Of a stretch of DNA of 64,000 nucleotides, positions 44,355-53,070 are shown piece by piece. This stretch comes from Caulobacter sp. (GTDB lineage: Bacteria > Pseudomonadota > Alphaproteobacteria > Caulobacterales > Caulobacteraceae): positions 1 to 64,000 of the forward strand of contig JAHBYC010000004.1 of the NCBI GenBank assembly GCA_019636175.1, read 5' to 3'. Positions within the stretch are counted from its first letter, which is position 1. Every line of letters begins with the position of its first letter. A program made the position numbers and the translations under genes. The notes below the pieces were generated by a model. The model saw only the letters and a list, made by a program, of their open reading frames with translations, did not search any database and was not told where the DNA came from.

Positions 44355-44765
44355 ATGCACGGTCGCCGCAAATTGCGCCGAAACGGAATCGCCGGCGCCC
44401 TGCCGGCGGTGCTGGCGGTGTTCGCCATGCTGCTTCAGGGCCTGATCCCGGCTTCGGCCCTGGCCCAGGAGGCCTGGTCGAAGGGCCAGGTCCAGACCAT
44501 CGTCCTCTGTACTGCCAGCGGCGAGCAGACGGTGGCCATTCCGGCCGATCCCTCCACGCCGCAGCGCGGCTTCGCCGGCTTCAAATGCCACGCCTGCGTG
44601 ATGGCCAGCCTGCTGGCGGTCACTCCGCCGACGCCGGTGCTGGCGCCGGTTCGCTACAGCCAGATCATCCGCGCCGAGGGCGAGCGGATCGAGGTCCATC
44701 CGGCCTTCGTCCGCCCGCCGCCGCGTCCGCCCTCCCAGGGCCCCCCGACCGTTTTCGACCTCTAG
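44355..44765 (+). CDS. DUF2946-like small exported protein, first gene of a copper-type cluster
   Basis: A 136-aa protein. One N-terminal hydrophobic segment (GALPAVLAVFAMLLQGLIPASALA, about 14-37) acts as a signal or anchor, followed by a short extracytoplasmic domain with Cys52 and the CHAC motif (78-81). The pattern matches DUF2946 proteins, which sit beside TonB receptors and copper genes in many proteobacteria. The cysteines and histidine may bind copper; that is inference. Start ATG 44355 is chosen over an in-frame ATG at 44319. It heads a same-strand run through 48844: DUF2946-like, TonB receptor, PepSY, PCu(A)C. Confidence 0.65.
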   Translation: MHGRRKLRRNGIAGALPAVLAVFAMLLQGLIPASALAQEAWSKGQVQTIVLCTASGEQTVAIPADPSTPQRGFAGFKCHACVMASLLAVTPPTPVLAPVRYSQIIRAEGERIEVHPAFVRPPPRPPSQGPPTVFDL

Positions 44766-44830
44766 AGATCCGCTTTCGGGCCGCGACGCCGCGCGCCCGC
44801 AATCCCTCCTGTCGAAATTCAAGGTCTGTC

Positions 44831-46906
44831 ATGCAACGACAATCTCTTTCCGCGCGCGCGCGCCTGCTGGCCGCCGCCGCGCCGCTTGCTCTGTCTGTCC
44901 TCTCCGTCTCCGCCCCGGCCCTCGCCGCCGACGAGCCTGGAACCCTGGTGGACAGCGTCATCGTCACCGCCAATCCCGATCCCGAAGACCCGCCGGTGGT
45001 CGGCGACGCCCGTCGCAAACTGTCCCGCACCCCCGGGGCGGTGTCGGTGATCTCGGCGGAGTCCTATGCATCCCGCGAGGCCCTGGCCCTGGACGACGTC
45101 CTGCGGGACGCCCCCGGCGTCTACGCCCAGAAGAAATGGGGCGGGGATATCCGCATCTCGATTCGCGGCTCGGGCATCGGCAACGCCAACCACAATCGCG
45201 GCCTGCTGATCGCCCAGGACGGCGTGCCGCTGAACGAGGCGGACGGCTATGGCGACAGCCAGGCGGTCGATCCGCTCAACACCCGCTACGTCGAGGTCTA
45301 TCGCGGCGGCAACGCCCTGCGCTTCGGCGGGGCCCTGCTGGGCGGGGCGATCAACACCGTGACCCCGACCGGCCGCGACGCCGGGTTCGACAACCGGGTC
45401 CGCCTCGACGGCGGCAGCTTCGGCCTGCTGCGGGAAAACCTGGCTATCGCCCGCGCCTTCGGCGACTGGGATGTCTACGCCGCCGCCACCAACCAGACCG
45501 GCCAGGGCTGGCGCAGCCAGAGCCAGCAGAACATCCAGTTCGGCGCCCTCAACATCGGCCGAAGCTTCGGCGAGGACCGCGAGGTGCGGCTGACCGTCAA
45601 CGGCTCCAACATCAACCAGGAAATCCCCGGGGCCTTGACCGTCGCCCAGTTCGAGGCTGACCCGCATCAGCCGGCGGCCGGCAATGTCGCCCTCGACTAC
45701 CAGCGCAACCAGCGCGGCCTTCGCGGCGCCCTGCGGACCCGCTGGCGGCTGGACGACGGCCTGGTGCTGGAGGGGGCGGTCTATGCGGTGTGGAAGGATC
45801 TCGACCATCCGATCTTCCAGGTCATCGACCAGCAGAGCCGCAACTACGGCGTCTGGGGCCGACTGGACTGGCAGGGCCAGATCGCCGGCATGCGGGCCGA
45901 CGCCTATGCCGGCCTTTGGCTGCGGACCGGCGATATGGACTCCAACTTCTACGTCAATCTGGCCACCGCGCGGGGCGCGCCCCGCTCGCGCACCCTGCAG
46001 AACGCCGACGCCAGCGACGTCTTCGCCGAGGGACGCCTGTTCGTCACCGACAGCCTGGCGCTGATCGCCGGGGGAACCTGGGGAACCGCCGGCCGCGACT
46101 ACCAGAGCTTCGCCATCCCCGGCGTCGCCTCAACCTACAATCTGAAGGCCTCGAAGGACTATGAATGGTTCGCCCCGCGGATCGGTCTCCTCTGGGAAGG
46201 CGCCGAGGGCGTTCAGGTCTTCGCCAACCTGACCCGTTCGGTGGAGCCGCCGAACTTCGGCGCCATGTCGCCGACCGGAACCGGCTTTGCCCCTGTCGAG
46301 GCGCAGAAGGCCTGGACGGGCGAGGTCGGCGCCCGGGGCAGACGCGGGCCCTTCACCTGGGACGTCACCTTCTATCGGGCCCAGCTGGACGGCGAGATGC
46401 TGCAATACACCGTGGCGCCCGGCATTCCGGCCTCGACCTTCAATGCCGACAAGACGGTGCATCAGGGGATCGAGGCGGCTCTGGACTGGCGATTCGCGCC
46501 GCAATGGCGCCTGCGCCAGACCTGGACGTGGTCGGACTTCCGCTTCGACGGCGATGTTCAGTATGGCGACAATCGCCTGCCCATCGTGCCGCAGCATCTG
46601 TACCGGGCCGAGCTGCGCTATGAGAACCAGGCCGGCTGGTTCCTCGCCCCTTCGGTGGAATGGTCGGCGACCGACGCCTGGATCGACTACGCCAACACCC
46701 GCAAGTCACCGTCCTACGCCATCCTCAATCTCGGGGCCGGCTGGGCACTGAACGAGCGCCTGTCGCTGTTCGCCGATGCGCGGAATCTCACCGACGAGGC
46801 CTATGTCTCCAACACCCAGGCGGTGACGGTCTGGACCCCCGGGGCGGCCGTGCTCTGGCCGGGCGACGGGCGCAGCCTGTTCGTTGGCCTGACGGCGGCT
46901 TTCTAG
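44831..46906 (+). CDS. TonB-dependent receptor, probable copper receptor (OprC/NosA type)
   Basis: A 691-aa receptor. Signal peptide MQRQSLSARARLLAAAAPLA, cleaved near ALAAD; a TonB-box-like VDSVIVTA; plug domain with DVLRDAPGVYAQKKWGGDIRISIRG, GLLIAQDGVPLNEADGYGD and YRGGNALRFGGALLGGAINTV. The barrel has about 22 amphipathic strands and ends in the usual aromatic LFVGLTAAF. Downstream neighbours (PepSY and PCu(A)C in an apparent operon, spacing 7 and 29 bp) point to copper as the cargo. Cargo is inferred from context; ferric ligands are the alternative. ATG 44831 starts a clean signal; the open frame upstream overlaps the previous gene. Confidence 0.9.
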   Translation: MQRQSLSARARLLAAAAPLALSVLSVSAPALAADEPGTLVDSVIVTANPDPEDPPVVGDARRKLSRTPGAVSVISAESYASREALALDDVLRDAPGVYAQKKWGGDIRISIRGSGIGNANHNRGLLIAQDGVPLNEADGYGDSQAVDPLNTRYVEVYRGGNALRFGGALLGGAINTVTPTGRDAGFDNRVRLDGGSFGLLRENLAIARAFGDWDVYAAATNQTGQGWRSQSQQNIQFGALNIGRSFGEDREVRLTVNGSNINQEIPGALTVAQFEADPHQPAAGNVALDYQRNQRGLRGALRTRWRLDDGLVLEGAVYAVWKDLDHPIFQVIDQQSRNYGVWGRLDWQGQIAGMRADAYAGLWLRTGDMDSNFYVNLATARGAPRSRTLQNADASDVFAEGRLFVTDSLALIAGGTWGTAGRDYQSFAIPGVASTYNLKASKDYEWFAPRIGLLWEGAEGVQVFANLTRSVEPPNFGAMSPTGTGFAPVEAQKAWTGEVGARGRRGPFTWDVTFYRAQLDGEMLQYTVAPGIPASTFNADKTVHQGIEAALDWRFAPQWRLRQTWTWSDFRFDGDVQYGDNRLPIVPQHLYRAELRYENQAGWFLAPSVEWSATDAWIDYANTRKSPSYAILNLGAGWALNERLSLFADARNLTDEAYVSNTQAVTVWTPGAAVLWPGDGRSLFVGLTAAF

Positions 46907-46913
46907 GGCGGCG

Positions 46914-48272
46914 ATGATGAGCCCGTTGAGCGAGACCGCCCCCACCGGCGCGAGCCGGCTGTATGGCCTGATCTGGCGCTGGCACTTCTATGCCGGCCTG
47001 CTGTGTCTGCCCTTCTTCATCCTGCTGGCGACCACCGGAGGCCTCTACCTCTTCCGGGACGAACTGGCGCCGGTGCTGGAGCATGACAGGCTGATCGCGC
47101 CATCGGGACCGGGGGCGGTCTCGCTCACGCCCGAGACCCTGATCTCCCGGGCCCTGGCCGCGCGGCCAGGGCGGGCCATCCGCTTCACCCCGCCGCCGAT
47201 GCCCGGCCGCACCGCCGAGGTCGGCATTCGCGGCGAAACGGGACCGGTGACCAGCGTCTTCCTCGATCCGGCCAGCGGCCTGGTCGTCGACCAGATCGCC
47301 GAGACCTCCCGGCCGATGGCGATGATCAGTCATATCCACAGCCTGGCGATCCTGGGCCCCGGCCCCAACCTGCTGATCGAGGTGGTCGGCGGCTGGGCCA
47401 TCCTGCTGGTGGCTGCGGGGGTTTTTCTGTGGTGGCCCAGGGGACGGAAGGCCGGGGTCGTCACCGTGAGGGCCAGTCCGGCGCGGCGGGTCTGGTGGCG
47501 CGACCTTCATGCCGTGGTCGGCATCTTCGCCTGTGGGTTTCTGCTGTTTCTGGCGGTGACCGGCATGCCCTGGTCAGGCTACTGGGGCCAGCACTACCGC
47601 GACCTGATCAACGGCTGGGGCCTTGGGACGCCGGCGGCGGTCAAGCCGGCCTCGGTCGCGTCCGATGTGGCGCTCGCGGCGAGCCGGGCAGGGTCCTGGA
47701 CCATGGACGCCACCCGGGCCCCGCTGTCGCAACAGCTGTCCGGTCAGACCCTGCCCCTGACGCAGGTCATGCAGATCGCAAGCCGTCGGGGGATGGCGGC
47801 CGGCTACGTCATCCGCCTGCCCGACCGGCCGGCGGGCGTGTTCACGGTGCAGCGCTATCCACGCCAGGCGACCGGACAGCGGGTGCTGCACATCGACCGG
47901 TTCACCGGCAAGGTGCTGGCCGATGTCGGGTTCGCCGACTATGGGGCCCTGGCCAAGGCGACGGAGCTGGGCATCGCCATCCACACCGGCGGACAGTTCG
48001 GCCGGATCAACCAGCTGATGATGGCGGCCGCCTGCCTGGCCATCATCGTCATGAGCATCGCCGCCGGGGTGATGTGGTGGCGTCGTCGGCCATCCGGCCG
48101 ATTCGGCGCGCCGCCGGCTCCGCGACCGGCCGGGCCGATGTCCCTGTCGCTCTTCGCTGTTTTCGCCCTGCTGCTCGGCCTGCTGTTTCCCCTGCTGGGA
48201 CTCAGCATGGTCGCCGCCCTGGTGATCGACCGGCTCCTTCCACCCTTCTTCAAATCCCGTTTTGGCGTCTAA
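46914..48272 (+). CDS. PepSY-associated transmembrane protein
   Basis: A 452-aa inner-membrane protein with four principal membrane helices: FYAGLLCLPFFILLATTGGLYLF near the start, WAILLVAAGVFLWW, VVGIFACGFLLFLAVTGMPW, and a C-terminal pair. Two periplasmic PepSY-like regions lie between (around 40-140 and 220-340), the latter with HIDRFTGKVLADVGFADY. Proteins of this class (PiuB/FhuF-like reductases) sit with TonB receptors and help release or reduce imported metal. Start ATG 46914 is only 7 bp after the receptor stop, so cotranscription is likely. Histidines in the helices could bind haem; not tested here. Confidence 0.88.
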   Translation: MMSPLSETAPTGASRLYGLIWRWHFYAGLLCLPFFILLATTGGLYLFRDELAPVLEHDRLIAPSGPGAVSLTPETLISRALAARPGRAIRFTPPPMPGRTAEVGIRGETGPVTSVFLDPASGLVVDQIAETSRPMAMISHIHSLAILGPGPNLLIEVVGGWAILLVAAGVFLWWPRGRKAGVVTVRASPARRVWWRDLHAVVGIFACGFLLFLAVTGMPWSGYWGQHYRDLINGWGLGTPAAVKPASVASDVALAASRAGSWTMDATRAPLSQQLSGQTLPLTQVMQIASRRGMAAGYVIRLPDRPAGVFTVQRYPRQATGQRVLHIDRFTGKVLADVGFADYGALAKATELGIAIHTGGQFGRINQLMMAAACLAIIVMSIAAGVMWWRRRPSGRFGAPPAPRPAGPMSLSLFAVFALLLGLLFPLLGLSMVAALVIDRLLPPFFKSRFGV

Positions 48273-48301
48273 TCTTCTCAATCCACCGCAAGGAAAATCC
48301 G

Positions 48302-48844
48302 ATGACCAAGTTTCGCCTGCTCACCCTCGCCGCCCTCCTGGCCGCGCCCCTGGCCCTGAGCGCCTGCGACAAGCCGACCGCCAAGGTCGAGACCGGCCAT
48401 GAGGCCATGGAGGCCGACCACGACAAGGCGCCGGCCACCGGTCCGGCGAAGATCGTCATCGCCCACAACTGGGCCCGGCCGGCCGCGGCGGGCGGCAACA
48501 CCGCCGGCTATTTCCATGTGCGCAACGACGGCGGCGCCCCGGACCGGCTGCTCGGCGTCGAATCGGCGGTCTCGGCCAAGACCGAGCTGCATCAGTCGAA
48601 AACCGAGGGCGGCGTGATGGTGATGACCCCCCTGGCCGACGGCGTCGAAATCCCCGCCGGCGGCGACATCGAGTTCAACCCGGGCGGCATGCATGTGATG
48701 TTCATCGGCCTGACCGGACCGCTGAAGGTCGGCGACAAGGTCCCGGTCACCCTGGTGTTCCGCGACAGCGGCCGCATCGCCGTCGAACTGCCGGTCCAGA
48801 CCATGTCGGCCGGCCACGACGAGGGCGAGCACCACGATCACTGA
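48302..48844 (+). CDS. PCu(A)C-family copper chaperone lipoprotein
   Basis: A 180-aa periplasmic lipoprotein: signal ending in LALSAC with Cys22 as the lipid site. The Cu(I)-binding motif H-X10-M-X22-H-X-M is present at His97, Met108, His131 and Met133, close to the family consensus with a 21-residue spacing. PCu(A)C proteins deliver copper to cytochrome oxidase or hold imported copper. The C-terminus ends with a His/Asp/Glu-rich tail (AGHDEGEHHDH), another metal site. It is the last gene of the copper-type run; 29 bp separate it from the PepSY gene. ATG 48302. Confidence 0.92.
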   Translation: MTKFRLLTLAALLAAPLALSACDKPTAKVETGHEAMEADHDKAPATGPAKIVIAHNWARPAAAGGNTAGYFHVRNDGGAPDRLLGVESAVSAKTELHQSKTEGGVMVMTPLADGVEIPAGGDIEFNPGGMHVMFIGLTGPLKVGDKVPVTLVFRDSGRIAVELPVQTMSAGHDEGEHHDH

Positions 48845-48994
48845 CGGCTGCGTCGGCGGGGACGGCTGGCAAGGTGCGGCGAGCGTCTTGCCCGTCCTTC
48901 CCCGCCCGCCAATTCCCGCCTCCGCCATGCGTTGACACGACGCGGCGTAAGCCCGCTAACTCTCGCAAAACAATTGTTTGAGGGAGTGGACGTG

Positions 48995-50641
48995 ATGGCC
49001 GGCTGGACCTTTGCCGATGTCTGGGAAGAGATCGCCGCCGTCGCGCCGGACCGCCCGGCCCAGATCCAGGGCGAACGGGTCATCACCTGGGGCCAGTTCG
49101 ACCGCCGCGCCAACGCCATCGCCGCCCATATGGTCGGGGCGGGGCTGGGTCACCAGGCCAAGGTCGCCGCCTTCCTCTACAACGCCCCTGAATACCTCGA
49201 GACCTACTACGCCGCCTTCAAGGCCGGTCTGGCGCCGGTCAACACCAACTACCGGTATGAGCCCGAGGAACTGTTCTACCTGTTCGACAACGCCGACGCC
49301 GAGGCCATCGTCTTCCACGCCGGCTTCGCCGCCAAGCTCGACGCCATCCGCGCCCGACTGCCGAAGGTGAAGGTGTGGCTGGCGGTCGCCGAGCCGGGGG
49401 CGGAGATTCCCGACTGGGCGAGCGACTACGAGGCCGTGGCCTCGCCGGGCGCCGACCGCTTTGTCGCCCCCTGGGGGCGCTCGGGCGACGATCTGCTGCT
49501 GCTCTACACCGGCGGCACCACCGGCATGCCCAAGGGGGTGATGTGGCGCCAGGACGACCTGTTCCAGGTGCTGGGCGCGGGGGGCAATGTCGCCGCCGGC
49601 ATTCCGCCGTTCGAGTCGGTGGCCGACGCCGGGGTGCGGACGGTGACAGGCAAGGCCGGCGACATCGTCCTGCCCGCCCCGACCATCCTCATCGCCGCCT
49701 GCCCGCTGATGCACGGCACCGCCCAGTTCGGCAGCTTCGGGGCCATGAACGGCGGCGGGACCATCGCCTGCCTGCCCTCGCGCCGCTTCGACCCCATCGA
49801 GCTGTGGAACGAGGTCGAGCGGCTGCGCGCCAACAGCGTGTCGATCGTCGGCATGGCCTTCGCCGCCCCCATGCTGGAGGCGCTGGAGGCCAATCCCGGT
49901 CGCTGGGATCTTGGCTGCGTGGTGCGGCTGGGCTCGTCGGGCACGGTGTGGAGCTTCGAGAACAAGCAGGGGCTGCTGAAGCATCTGCCGGAAGGCTGCG
50001 TGATCTTCGATTCGCTAGGCTCGTCGGAGGCCGTCGGCCTGGGCGGCTCGCAGTCGGTGCGCGGGGTCGAGGCCGGCACCGCCCAGTTCATGGTCGGCCC
50101 CAATGCGGCGGTGTTCACCGAGGACGGCCGCCGGGTCGAGCCGGGCTCGGGCGAGCGCGGCCTGGTCGCCGTCGGCGGCAACATTCCGGTCGGCTACTAC
50201 AAGGACCCGGAAAAGAGCGCCAAGACCTTCAAGGTGTTCGAGGGCCGTCGCTGGTCGCTGCCGGGCGACTTCGCCGAAGTCAACGCCGACGGCACCATGA
50301 AGCTGCTGGGTCGCGGCAGCCAGGTGGTCAACACCGGCGGTGAGAAGGTCTTCCCCGAGGAGGTCGAGGAGGCCCTGAAGCTGCATCCGGAGGTGCGCGA
50401 CGCGGTGGTGGTGGGCATTCCCGATCCCCGGTTCGGAGAAAAGGTCTGCGCCGTGGTCGATCTCAAGGCCGGCGCTGACCTCACCCTGGCCGACTTCACC
50501 ACCCACCTGAAAGGCAAGCTGGCCGACTACAAGACGCCCCGCGCCCTGGTCCTGGCCCCGGTGGTCCGGGCCCCCAACGGCAAGGTCGACTACAAGGGCG
50601 TCCGGGCCCAGGCGCTGGAGGCGCTGGGCGTGAAGGGGTGA
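48995..50641 (+). CDS. Acyl-CoA synthetase (AMP-forming, FadD/ACSM-like)
   Basis: A 548-aa ANL-superfamily enzyme that activates a carboxylic acid, probably a fatty or aryl acid, to its acyl-CoA. The phosphate loop is LLLYTGGTTGMPKGVMW, the A5-type motif SLGSSEAVGL follows, then the hinge (DFAEVNADGTMKLLGRGSQVVNTGGEKVFPEEVEEAL) and the C-terminal lysine near VRAPNGKVDYKGVR. No peroxisomal or signal sequence. Start ATG 48995 has GAGGGAG about 8 nt upstream; an upstream open frame (48932) adds no domain. A dienoyl-CoA-reductase-like SDR at 51307-52209 suggests fatty-acid catabolism nearby, but on the other strand. Confidence 0.93.
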   Translation: MAGWTFADVWEEIAAVAPDRPAQIQGERVITWGQFDRRANAIAAHMVGAGLGHQAKVAAFLYNAPEYLETYYAAFKAGLAPVNTNYRYEPEELFYLFDNADAEAIVFHAGFAAKLDAIRARLPKVKVWLAVAEPGAEIPDWASDYEAVASPGADRFVAPWGRSGDDLLLLYTGGTTGMPKGVMWRQDDLFQVLGAGGNVAAGIPPFESVADAGVRTVTGKAGDIVLPAPTILIAACPLMHGTAQFGSFGAMNGGGTIACLPSRRFDPIELWNEVERLRANSVSIVGMAFAAPMLEALEANPGRWDLGCVVRLGSSGTVWSFENKQGLLKHLPEGCVIFDSLGSSEAVGLGGSQSVRGVEAGTAQFMVGPNAAVFTEDGRRVEPGSGERGLVAVGGNIPVGYYKDPEKSAKTFKVFEGRRWSLPGDFAEVNADGTMKLLGRGSQVVNTGGEKVFPEEVEEALKLHPEVRDAVVVGIPDPRFGEKVCAVVDLKAGADLTLADFTTHLKGKLADYKTPRALVLAPVVRAPNGKVDYKGVRAQALEALGVKG

Positions 50642-50669
50642 TGGAAAGAAGGGCTACGCCTCGGGGCGT

Positions 50670-50827
50670 CCTTCTCCCCTTGCGGGAGAAGGTGGCGCGA
50701 AGCGCCGGATGAGGGGTTGAAGACTCGTAACGCCGCGCCCGATTTCGAAAGCCCCAATCCCTGTTGGCCGGCGCGACCCCTCATCCGACCCGCTGCGCGG
50801 CCCACCTTCTCCCGCAAGGGGAGAAGG
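50670..50827. repeat. Nested inverted repeat, 26-bp perfect arms (family C-like)
   Basis: The arm at 50670-50695 is the exact reverse complement of 50802-50827 over 26 bp (core TTCTCCCC-TTGCGGGAGAAGG). A second nested pair is CGGATGAGGGGT (50706-50717) with ACCCCTCATCCG (50776-50787). It fills the gap between the converging acyl-CoA synthetase and Nudix genes and has no frame. The layout matches 57902-58095. Confidence 0.85.
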
Positions 50828-50830
50828 GAG

Positions 50831-51310
50831 TCAGTAGCCCACCCACACCGGCTCGGCCGGCACGTCCCCGGCCAGCAACCGGCCCAGATGCCCGGCCAGG
50901 CCGCCGGGGAAGATCGGCTCGCTGCTGGCGGCGATCTCGGCGTGGGTCCACCAGCGCATGGCCTTGACCACGCGGCGCTCGTCCTCGGTCCAGTTGGCGT
51001 CGGTGAGGTCTTCGGATCGGGCGCGGACCAGGAAATAGTGCTCCACCATCCGGCGGGGCTCGCCATCCAGGGTCAGCAGGTGCTGGCGGCGCCAGACGAC
51101 GGGGCCGAAGTCGGCGTCGGTGTGGCCGGTTTCCTCCCACAGCTCGCGGCGGGCGGCCTCGATCAGGCTCTCGCCGTCATCGACCCCGCCGCCGGTGGTG
51201 CACCAGGCGGTGAAGCGTGGCGTGTCGAACTTCAGCAGCAACAGACGGTCGGCCGGCGACAGCAGCACCAGCCGCACCGTCAGCCGGTCGCGGGGAGGCG
51301 CGGCGGTCAG
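50831..51310 (-). CDS. Nudix hydrolase, probable CTG start coupled to the SDR gene
   Basis: About 159 residues of the Nudix fold. The Nudix box is GGGVDDGESLIEAARRELWEETGH, with the Mg-binding REL-x-EE core and the leading G-x5-E. It hydrolyses a nucleoside-diphosphate-linked substrate, not identified. Start: no ATG fits. CTG 51310 overlaps the upstream SDR stop as CTGA (51307-51310), the usual coupling layout with CTG in place of ATG, and gives MTAAPPRDRLTVRLVLL. Alternatives are GTG 51277 (inside the first strand) and GTG 51373, which would overlap the SDR by 67 nt. Operon order is SDR then Nudix. Confidence 0.8.
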   Translation of the reverse strand: MTAAPPRDRLTVRLVLLSPADRLLLLKFDTPRFTAWCTTGGGVDDGESLIEAARRELWEETGHTDADFGPVVWRRQHLLTLDGEPRRMVEHYFLVRARSEDLTDANWTEDERRVVKAMRWWTHAEIAASSEPIFPGGLAGHLGRLLAGDVPAEPVWVGY

Positions 51311-52209
51311 ACCGTGCGCTTGGCCCTGTCCTTTTCGTTTGTCGCCCGGATCGCCGCTGTCGCCGCCGCCCACTGTTCGTCACCCCATTCGGTCATGCGG
51401 GCGAAGTTGCCGCCCGTGGCATTGTAGGAAGCGCCGTCGATAGCAATGGTCTGGCCGTTCACATAGGTCGAAAGCGGATGCAACAGATAGACGGCCAGAT
51501 TGGCCAGCTCGCGCATCTCCCCGACCCGGCCCAGCGGATTGCCCTTCATGTCGCCATAGGCGCTCTGGCCGGGGTTCAGCCGGGCGCTCATGCCCTCGGT
51601 GGGGAAGGGGCCCGGCGCGATGGCGTTGAAGCGGATGCCCTTGGGGCCCCATTCGACGGCCAGCGACTGGGTCATCACATTCAGCCCGGCCTTGGACATG
51701 GCGCTGGGCACGGTGAACGGCCCGCCGTTCCACACCCAGGTGGTCAGGATCGAGATCACCGACGCGCTCAGCCCCCCCTTGATCCAGCGCTTGCCGCAGG
51801 CCTGGGTGACGAAGAAGCTGCCCCGGAAGACGATGTTGGAGATGGCGTCGAAGCCGCGCGGCGAGAGGTCTTCCGTCCGGCTGATGAAGTTGCCGGCGGC
51901 GTTGTTGACGAGGCCCGTCAGCGGGCCGTCGGCCCAGATGGTCTCGACCATCTCCTCGATGGCCTCGGGCACGCGGATATCGCAGGCGATGCCGACAACC
52001 TTGCCGCCCTCCGGATGGGCCGCCATCAGCTCCCTGGCGGTCTCGTCCAGAATGCCGCCGCGCCGGCCGCAGATATAGACGTCGGCGCCGAGCATCATGC
52101 AGCCCTCGGCCATCACCTTGCCAAGGCCGGTGCCGCCCCCGGTGATCAGGATGCGTTGGCCCTTCATCAGGCCGGGTCGATACATCAGGTCGTCGGCGGT
52201 GAAGCTCAT
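51307..52209 (-). CDS. Short-chain dehydrogenase, 2,4-dienoyl-CoA reductase-like
   Basis: A 300-aa SDR. Nucleotide motif ITGGGTGLGK; NNAAGN (NAG motif); VISILTTWVWNGGPFTVPSAMSKAGL, where the catalytic Lys is present but the usual YxxxK tyrosine is replaced, as in mammalian DECR enzymes whose tyrosine comes from elsewhere. The C-terminal RFNAIAPGPFPTEGM and NGQTIAIDGA segments are typical. It would reduce 2,4-dienoyl-CoA in degradation of polyunsaturated acids. ATG 52209. Directly followed by the Nudix gene, overlapping by 4 nt. Confidence 0.88.
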   Translation of the reverse strand: MSFTADDLMYRPGLMKGQRILITGGGTGLGKVMAEGCMMLGADVYICGRRGGILDETARELMAAHPEGGKVVGIACDIRVPEAIEEMVETIWADGPLTGLVNNAAGNFISRTEDLSPRGFDAISNIVFRGSFFVTQACGKRWIKGGLSASVISILTTWVWNGGPFTVPSAMSKAGLNVMTQSLAVEWGPKGIRFNAIAPGPFPTEGMSARLNPGQSAYGDMKGNPLGRVGEMRELANLAVYLLHPLSTYVNGQTIAIDGASYNATGGNFARMTEWGDEQWAAATAAIRATNEKDRAKRTV

Positions 52210-52303
52210 GGCGGGGTCTCCCTGGAGAATTTTCCAGACAGGGCGCCCGCTTCCCCAAGGTTGGTCAAGCGTTCCGAGCGCCGGCCGCAGACATCCCCAT
52301 GCC

Positions 52304-52414
52304 CCGTCATCCCGGAAGCCGCGCGGCGGCTATCCGGGACCCGAAGGGCGCCGATCCAAAATTCAGGCGTTCAGGCGCCGGCTCCTGGGCCCCGGCCTTC
52401 GCCGGGGAGGCGGG
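52304..52414. repeat. Family-B half unit next to a family-A palindrome
   Basis: CCGTCATCCCGGA (52304-52316) with GCCGCGCGGCGGC and TCCGGGAC (to about 52342) is half of a family-B unit. It is followed by a family-A palindrome at 52385-52414 (CTGGGCCCCGGCCTTCGCCG core). They occupy the 236-bp gap between the SDR and DUF1190 genes, in which I find no frame. Confidence 0.7.
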
Positions 52415-52445
52415 TCCCTTGGGACCGCGACGGCGCGGCCCCTCA

Positions 52446-53057
52446 TCACCCTCCGTAGCTGCGTCCCCGCCCGCCGAAGCCGCCGCGGGAGACCACGGCG
52501 CTGCGGGTCTGCACCCTCGCCGGCGCCTGGCGCACGGCCGGGGGCGGATCGACCCCCTGGCGGCCGACGGTGGTGCGGCCGCTGGCGTAGTCATGCCGCA
52601 CCGCCCCGCCAAAGCCGGTGTAGTAGCCGCCGCCATAGCGGTCGCTGCGCCGGTAGACGCCGGTGCCCCGGTAGTAGGGCGATCCGCCGTCCATCATCCG
52701 TCCGATGACGAACCCGGCCAGCAGCGGGGTGAAGAAGCTGCCCTGGTGGCTGACGCTGGTGCGCGGCACGCACTGACCGGCGCCGTAGACGTCCTCGCAG
52801 GTCGACTGGGTCTCGAACCGGGGCGCCCGGTTCTCATCGTCCTTCAGCGCGGTCTGGTAGCTGGCCTCGCAGGCCTCGTCGCTGACCTGGTCGGCGGCCT
52901 TGCATTGCTCGAGGGTGGCGTAGGCATAGGCCTCCACCGGGTCCTTGTTGGCGGCGACCGCCTGCTGATCGACCGTCGGGGCGCTGTCGCAGGCGGCGAT
53001 GCTGAGCCCGGCGCCGGCCATCAGGCCGGTCAGGGTCAGGGACTTGGAACGCTTCAT
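52446..53057 (-). CDS. DUF1190 lipoprotein (YjfM/YgiB-like)
   Basis: A 203-aa protein with lipobox AGLSIAAC, Cys near residue 23. The DUF1190 block is AYATLEQCKAADQVSDEACEASYQTAL followed by PRFETQSTCEDVYG-x-GQCVP, with four conserved cysteines. A glycine/tyrosine-rich segment (GGSPYYRGTGVYRRSDRYGGGYY) and a Ser/Arg/Gly-rich tail follow. In E. coli the equivalent gene yjfM lies with yjfL and yjfK, as here. No biochemical function is established. ATG 53057 has AAGGAGAG upstream; GTG 53060 is an alternative. Last gene of the minus-strand run 55190 to 52446. Confidence 0.83.
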   Translation of the reverse strand: MKRSKSLTLTGLMAGAGLSIAACDSAPTVDQQAVAANKDPVEAYAYATLEQCKAADQVSDEACEASYQTALKDDENRAPRFETQSTCEDVYGAGQCVPRTSVSHQGSFFTPLLAGFVIGRMMDGGSPYYRGTGVYRRSDRYGGGYYTGFGGAVRHDYASGRTTVGRQGVDPPPAVRQAPARVQTRSAVVSRGGFGGRGRSYGG

Positions 53058-53070
53058 CACAGCCTCTCCT

